26,348 nucleotides of DNA from Prevotellaceae bacterium UBA3627 (GTDB taxonomy: Bacteria > Bacteroidota > Bacteroidia > Bacteroidales > Bacteroidaceae), in the NCBI GenBank assembly GCA_002373375.1, contig DFLE01000022.1:1407-27754 (forward strand). Direction: 5' to 3'. The translations under genes were made by a program, and so were the position numbers. Of this stretch, positions 22,472 to 26,348 are shown piece by piece. Position 1 is the first letter of the stretch. Each line of letters opens with the position of its first letter. The notes under the pieces were generated by a model. That model was not told where the DNA came from. It saw only the letters and a program-made list of their open reading frames with translations, and did not search any database.

Positions 22472-23917
22472 ATGAAGAATACAAGACTATTTATTATGCT
22501 TATGACAGGCATAACCCTATGCCTGATGACAGTAGCCTGTAGCGGAAGCGATGGTGATGACAATATGTATCCACCAGAGACCGATCCAGGTGGCCAGACT
22601 GTAGTTGATTACAAAGCGAAGTTGGCAGGAATATGGTCAACAAATTATTCAAGTAATAATCAACTATTCGTAATTAACGCTGATGGTACGGGTACGCATT
22701 ATTACAAGTATGACGATCCCGTCAGCGTGAAGCAGTATGACTTTACATGGGAGATGACCTCCACCAATACGTTTAACGTAAACATTGACTTAGGCAACAA
22801 GACTAAGGAGAAAAAAGACATCACCATTGAATGGATGAGTGATGACGGACAGCAAGTGCGTATTAAGGAGTCTGACGGTGAGGTGACAACCTTGAAGAGT
22901 CTTAGTGAGATGCCAGAGATTAAGCATATCACTATGGAAGCAGAGAAGGTATGGACGAGTAGTGGGTATGAAGAATTTTGCTATACAACGTTAGGTGCAT
23001 ATCTTTATACATACGATGATGAGGTGCCCACGTTGTCGTGTGATGTGGCTGATGTCACGTTGTCATACCCCGACTATGATTGGCAAGGCGAGAGTTACAC
23101 CAGAAATGGTCATAACGCCAAACGATATTTCGCAAGGATTGAGGTGGGCATAAACTATGGTGCGGCACGCGAATATACACTGACATTCACGAAGGAAAGT
23201 GGTGAGACATGTAGTGTCAAGCTAATGCAGGGAGCTTTCCAATCATTCATGATGAGCGGTTTCTCCTTTACCTACGATGGCACAAGTTATACAGGTTGGA
23301 ACACTAATAGCAGTGCGGGCACTAATGCTTTCTATGCGTGGGCTAACGTGTACAGTGGCACGGTAAGTGTAACGTGTTCTGATACATGGTTCTGGCTTAG
23401 TGAGAAAACTATAACCTCTAATACTGACTATGATACTTATAGTTTCGCCTTCAGTCAGTCAAAGAATTATGGTTATGACCGTAAGGGCACGGTGACATTT
23501 AGTTCGGCAGACGGCACACGTTATGTATATACTATTGTGCAAACAGGTCCTTACGGCAAGTACAGTAGTAGCTCTGGCTCGGGCAGCGGAAGCAGTTCAG
23601 GTTCTGGTTCAGGCAGCAGTTCAGGCAGTGGTAGCAGTACGAGCAGTGACTATACCTCAGTCACGGTATTGAAAATAATCGAAGTGAAGGGCCTCGGTTA
23701 TAATAGCAACACCTATAGTAGTTCAACCGTGCGGTTATATAAGCAGAAGTCACCTACGGGCAAGATGGTGCTCTATACCAGTACGAAGTCAATGATTGGA
23801 GTAGCATCAAGCAACAGTGACAGCAAGTGTGGCAGTAGCACTTATAGTGTATATAACTACGATTACAAAGTAGTGGAATATGGGGCTACGAGGAACATCT
23901 ATTATTACTTTAACTAA
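22472..23917 (+). CDS. Surface-type lipoprotein with BACON-like domains and a Ser/Gly linker
   Basis: 481 residues. The lipoprotein signal ends in TVAC with Cys23, followed by SGSDGDDN, an acidic stretch like the export signal of surface lipoproteins in Bacteroidetes. Residues about 48-145 (LAGIWSTN, FVINADGTGTHYY, YDFTWEMT) resemble a small lipocalin-like or beta-barrel domain. About 180-255 and 265-360 look like BACON or Ig-like modules (DVTLSYPDYDW, YTLTFTKESG, then GTVTFSSADGTRYVYTIVQTG). A Ser/Gly linker of about 28 residues follows (near 365-392), then a Tyr/Ser-rich C-terminal domain. The role is probably glycan or host-surface binding; this is inferred. It stands alone and is followed by two hairpins. 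Confidence 0.75.
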   Translation: MKNTRLFIMLMTGITLCLMTVACSGSDGDDNMYPPETDPGGQTVVDYKAKLAGIWSTNYSSNNQLFVINADGTGTHYYKYDDPVSVKQYDFTWEMTSTNTFNVNIDLGNKTKEKKDITIEWMSDDGQQVRIKESDGEVTTLKSLSEMPEIKHITMEAEKVWTSSGYEEFCYTTLGAYLYTYDDEVPTLSCDVADVTLSYPDYDWQGESYTRNGHNAKRYFARIEVGINYGAAREYTLTFTKESGETCSVKLMQGAFQSFMMSGFSFTYDGTSYTGWNTNSSAGTNAFYAWANVYSGTVSVTCSDTWFWLSEKTITSNTDYDTYSFAFSQSKNYGYDRKGTVTFSSADGTRYVYTIVQTGPYGKYSSSSGSGSGSSSGSGSGSSSGSGSSTSSDYTSVTVLKIIEVKGLGYNSNTYSSSTVRLYKQKSPTGKMVLYTSTKSMIGVASSNSDSKCGSSTYSVYNYDYKVVEYGATRNIYYYFN

Positions 23918-23927
23918 TATACCACCG

Positions 23928-23967
23928 TGCTTAGCCTTGCACATTATAGCGTGCAGGTAGCTAAGCA
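23928..23967 (+). terminator. Hairpin after the large lipoprotein gene
   Basis: TGCTTAGC (23928-23935) with GCTAAGCA (23960-23967) and an inner TGCAC/GTGCA stem (23938-23942, 23951-23955). No T run follows directly. Confidence 0.55.
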
Positions 23968-23975
23968 GACAAAGA

Positions 23976-24019
23976 AACTTGGGGACTTCATTTATTAATA
24001 ATGAGTCCCCAAGTTGTTT
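23976..24019. terminator. Strong second hairpin terminator
   Basis: AACTTGGGGACT (23976-23987) pairs with AGTCCCCAAGTT (24004-24015), followed by GTTT. The stem extends inward with a one-base bulge (TCATT/AATGA). Confidence 0.75.
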
Positions 24020-24046
24020 CTGCTATTATGTGTGTGTGCGGATGCA

Positions 24047-24085
24047 CTGCGTATGTATACTGCGTATGTATACTGCGTATGTATA
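24047..24085 (+). repeat. 13-bp tandem repeat x3
   Basis: CTGCGTATGTATA three times without a gap or mismatch (24047-24059, 24060-24072, 24073-24085). It directly abuts the stop codon of the adjacent remnant. Confidence 0.92.
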
Positions 24086-24087
24086 TA

Positions 24088-24237
24088 TTATCGTGTGTCC
24101 CAGCCCACCACACGTTCGCCTTCGGCGTTCTTCGGGTTGGCAAGCTCAATGAAGTCTTCGCCCAAAGCCTTCAGACGACGGTAGTTACTGTATGTCTCCG
24201 TACTCTCACCTGATGCAACGAAGAGGGCTGGTGTATT
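24088..24237 (-). pseudogene. C-terminal remnant of an unidentified gene
   Basis: The minus strand reads NTPALFVASGESTETYSNY, then RRLKALGEDFIELANPKN and GERVVGWDTR before TAA (24088-24090). The composition looks like real protein. The frame is closed by a stop codon just upstream and no start codon is present, so only about 49 residues survive. I do not recognise the family. It is probably debris of a rearrangement next to the ribosomal operon. Confidence 0.5.
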
Positions 24238-24357
24238 AGATTAGGTTTGTGTTTTTAATGGATAAATTTATTTTGATTATAAAGTTCCGTAAAGGTAAAG
24301 CAAATTATTTAAACAACTACTATTAAACTCGTAATGAAGAAAAAAAAGTAAAAAAAA

Positions 24358-24389
24358 CTTGCATAAATCAAAAAAAAGTCGTAACTTTG
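24358..24389 (+). promoter_or_regulatory. Promoter of the rplC operon
   Basis: TTG at 24359-24361, exactly 20 bases, TAACTTTG at 24382-24389: a full Bacteroidota consensus, with a very A-rich upstream region. The leader is about 143 bases. Confidence 0.85.
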
Positions 24390-24395
24390 CATCGC

Positions 24396-24538
24396 AAAAA
24401 GGCAGGATTGCGCTGACACTAAGTCATCAACTTGCTGAATTTGAGCGCCTTAGGCTTCAAAAAGGAGAAGTCTTTGTGTGGTCATATTTTGCGTATATAC
24501 GATTACAATAACACATTATTTATATAATACAAACAGAA
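24396..24538 (+). promoter_or_regulatory. rplC operon 5' leader with possible structure
   Basis: About 143 untranslated bases. GCGCT (24410-24414) can pair with AGCGC (24444-24448), and GCCTTAGGC (24447-24455) is a small dyad next to it. Ribosomal operons are often controlled by a ribosomal protein binding such a leader; whether that happens here is not shown. Confidence 0.4.
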
Positions 24539-25156
24539 ATGCCAGGATTAATTGGAAGAAAAATCGGAATGACATCCGTTTTCAGTGCCGACGGTAAGAA
24601 TACACCGTGCACTGTTATCGAAGCTGGTCCTTGTGTCGTAACTCAGGTAAAGACCGTCGAGAAAGATGGTTATGAGGCTCTGCAGCTTGGCTTTGGCGAG
24701 GCTAAGGAGAAGCGTACTTCTGCACCTATGAAGGGTGTGTACAAGAAGGCAGGCACAACACCAAAGCAGCACTTGGCCGAGTTCAAGTTTGACGAGGAGC
24801 ACAACCTCGGAGAGACAATCACTGTTGACGGACTGTTCGCAGAGAATGATTTCGTTGACGTAGTGGGAACATCAAAAGGTAAAGGCTTCCAGGGCGTTGT
24901 TAAGCGTCATGGATTTGGTGGTGTAGGCCAGGCAACACACGGTCAGGATGACCGTCTGCGTAAACCAGGTTCAATAGGTGCCTGCTCATACCCTGCGAAA
25001 GTGTTCAAGGGAATGCGCATGGGTGGACACATGGGTAACGAGCGTGTTACTACACAGAACCTCAGAGTATTAAAGGTTATCCCAGAGCAGAACCTTATCA
25101 TCGTGAAGGGCTCTGTAGCAGGATACAATGGTTCAACCGTATTAATTAAGAAGTAA
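24539..25156 (+). CDS. rplC: 50S ribosomal protein L3
   Basis: 205 residues, normal size. MPGLIGRKIGMTSVFSADG is the standard L3 start, and the GKGFQGVVKRHGFGG block and RKPGSIGACSYPAKVFKGMRM-like loop reach the peptidyl-transferase region. It is an early assembly protein of the large subunit. It is the first gene of its operon here; S10 (rpsJ), which normally precedes it, is absent. rplD follows after 5 bases. Confidence 0.98.
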   Translation: MPGLIGRKIGMTSVFSADGKNTPCTVIEAGPCVVTQVKTVEKDGYEALQLGFGEAKEKRTSAPMKGVYKKAGTTPKQHLAEFKFDEEHNLGETITVDGLFAENDFVDVVGTSKGKGFQGVVKRHGFGGVGQATHGQDDRLRKPGSIGACSYPAKVFKGMRMGGHMGNERVTTQNLRVLKVIPEQNLIIVKGSVAGYNGSTVLIKK

Positions 25157-25161
25157 AGGAA

Positions 25162-25791
25162 ATGGAAGTAAGTGTATTGAATATACAGGGTCAGGAGACC
25201 GGACGTAAGGTCACACTGAATGATGCTATCTATGCCATCGAGCCAAACGACCACGTTCTTTACCTCGATGTAAAACAGTATATGGGCAACCAGCGTCAGG
25301 GCACAGCTAAGTCTAAGGAGCGCTCTGAGATGTCTGGCTCAACACGTAAGCTCGGTCGTCAGAAGGGCGGCGGCGGCGCACGTCGTGGTGACATCAACTC
25401 ACCAGTACTCGTGGGTGGCGCACGCGTCTTCGGTCCTAAGCCTCGTGACTACCGCACAAAGCTGAACCTCAAGACTAAGCAGCTCGCACGTAAGAGCGCG
25501 CTCACTTACAAGGCTCAGGAGAACGGTATCATCGTAGTAGAGGACTTCAACTATGAGACACCTAAGACAAAGCAGTTCATTGAGTTGATGAAGAACCTCA
25601 AGGTAGAGGGCAAGAAGGTGCTCGTACTGATGCCTGCTGATGACAAGAACGTGTATCTCTCTGCTCGCAACCTGCAGAAGGCTGAGGTAATGGGAGCTGC
25701 AAAGCTCAACGCCTACAAGACAATGAATGCAGACGTTGTGGTAATGTGCGAGAGCGCCGTCAAGACAATAGACGAGATTTTAACCAAATAA
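25162..25791 (+). CDS. rplD: 50S ribosomal protein L4
   Basis: 209 residues. MEVSVLNIQGQETGRKVTL opens the protein, and the extended loop GSTRKLGRQKGGGGARRGD (residues about 54-72), which lines the exit tunnel, is intact, as is the GPKPRDY block. It binds 23S rRNA and in some bacteria represses its own operon; whether the rplC leader is its target here is unknown. The ATG lies 5 bases after the rplC stop. Confidence 0.98.
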   Translation: MEVSVLNIQGQETGRKVTLNDAIYAIEPNDHVLYLDVKQYMGNQRQGTAKSKERSEMSGSTRKLGRQKGGGGARRGDINSPVLVGGARVFGPKPRDYRTKLNLKTKQLARKSALTYKAQENGIIVVEDFNYETPKTKQFIELMKNLKVEGKKVLVLMPADDKNVYLSARNLQKAEVMGAAKLNAYKTMNADVVVMCESAVKTIDEILTK

Positions 25792-25814
25792 ACTTAAGAA
25801 GGAGATAAAGAATT

Positions 25815-26108
25815 ATGGCATTTATCATCAAACCTGTAGTCACCGAGAAGATGACTAAGATTACAGAGAAGCGCCCTAACCGCTACGGCTTCATCGTAAA
25901 GCCTGAGGCTAACAAGCTCCAGATTAAGAAGGAGGTTGAGGATCGCTATAATGTTACTGTTGAGGACGTGAACACGATGAACTATGCAGGTAAGCGTTCT
26001 TCACGCTATACAAAGGCAGGTCTCATCAAAGGACAGCGCAATGCTTTCAAGAAGGCTATCGTAACCTTGAAGGCTGGCGAGGAAATAGATTTTTACAGCA
26101 ATATTTAA
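25815..26108 (+). CDS. rplW: 50S ribosomal protein L23
   Basis: 97 residues, normal size. IIKPVVTEKMT is the typical start and NRYGFIVKPEANKLQIKKEVE is the central conserved block; YAGKRSSRYTKAG is the extended loop. L23 sits at the tunnel exit and docks trigger factor and SRP. An AAGAAGGAGAT ribosome-binding-like sequence precedes the ATG, which is unusual in this phylum, where such sites are often weak. Confidence 0.97.
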   Translation: MAFIIKPVVTEKMTKITEKRPNRYGFIVKPEANKLQIKKEVEDRYNVTVEDVNTMNYAGKRSSRYTKAGLIKGQRNAFKKAIVTLKAGEEIDFYSNI

Positions 26109-26116
26109 TATAAAAA

Positions 26117-26348
26117 ATGGCAGTACGTAAATTTAAACCAGTTACACCTGGTCAAAGACACAAAGTTATTGGCACGTTCGAGGAAATTACTGCATCCGTG
26201 CCAGAGAAGTCTCTCGTTTACGGTAAGCGCTCTACCGGTGGTCGAAACAACACCGGAAAGATGACTGTTCGCTACAGAGGTGGCGGTCATAAGAGAAAGT
26301 ATCGTCTGATCGACTTCAAACGAGAGAAAGATGGTGTTCCAGCTGTAG
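26117..26348 (+). CDS. rplB: 50S ribosomal protein L2 (partial)
   Basis: The first 77 residues, starting MAVRKFKPVTPGQRHKVI and continuing SLVYGKRSTGGRNNTGKMT and RYRGGGHKRKYRLIDFKR, are typical L2. The gene leaves the window at the right edge. L2 is needed for subunit joining and peptidyl-transferase activity. It starts 8 bases after the rplW stop within the same operon. Confidence 0.97.
   Translation, partial: MAVRKFKPVTPGQRHKVIGTFEEITASVPEKSLVYGKRSTGGRNNTGKMTVRYRGGGHKRKYRLIDFKREKDGVPAV

Larger units (their letters stand above)
24020..24357. other. Non-coding stretch before the rplC promoter
   Basis: It contains a 13-bp tandem repeat (24047-24085), a minus-strand gene remnant (24088-24237) and about 120 bases of A/T-rich DNA just upstream of the rplC promoter, which may act as an UP-like element. 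No intact gene is seen. Confidence 0.6.

Noticed and set aside
24001..24213. A 70-codon plus-strand frame with Cys/Tyr/Val-rich start
   Set aside because: It begins inside a terminator hairpin, runs through the 13-bp tandem repeat and is antisense to a more protein-like remnant.
24396..24538. A hidden rpsJ (S10) before rplC
   Set aside because: The space is 143 bases, far less than the roughly 300 needed, and no S10 motif is readable in any frame.

Overview
The window is chromosomal DNA of a Bacteroidales bacterium, most likely Prevotella in the broad sense. It opens with the 3' end of rpoC and closes with rplC-rplD-rplW-rplB in Bacteroidota form. Promoters fit the Bacteroidota pattern (TTG, about 20 bases, TAnnTTTG), and several secreted proteins end in the Bacteroidales-type tail (GQKV/GRRV, then RGI-I-NGKK). 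No tRNA, rRNA, CRISPR array, integrase or transposase was seen.

Layout: the rpoC end and terminator (1-267); a minus-strand YqiA-like esterase; a divergent secreted protein made almost wholly of short repeats; a large minus-strand secreted pectate lyase with fibronectin-III-like, autotransporter-type repeat and sorting-tail regions. Next come rpoN (sigma-54) overlapping a PAP2-like membrane protein, then purE, a KilA-N protein and ispG. pyrE follows, then a DHHW-motif protein and an MBOAT acyltransferase, a likely pair for O-acetylating an extracellular glycan. After a 795-bp non-coding region is a 1333-residue secreted lyase-like protein, then a YgjP-like metallopeptidase, a small membrane protein, a probably frameshifted small gene and two lipoproteins. 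Two gene remnants lie among them. The ribosomal-protein operon starts at a strong promoter just upstream of rplC.

Two genomic points stand out. rpoC and rplC keep the same orientation, but rpsL-rpsG-fusA-rpsJ, which lie between them in Bacteroides, are absent and about 24 kb of unrelated genes occupy the place. ispG carries two inverted copies of a C/G-rich palindromic element in frame.

The best candidate for something undescribed is a family of non-coding arrays at three intergenic sites (about 11.1, 15.0 and 22.1 kb). Each has a 12-base core like GATAGCTTTYAC repeated with an exact 22-base period, separated by 10-base variable spacers, plus a 19-base palindromic unit. Two of the sites also share a 13-base motif and a flanking GC-cored A/T-tract hairpin. 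The function is unknown; phased protein-binding sites or a structured transcribed repeat are both possible.
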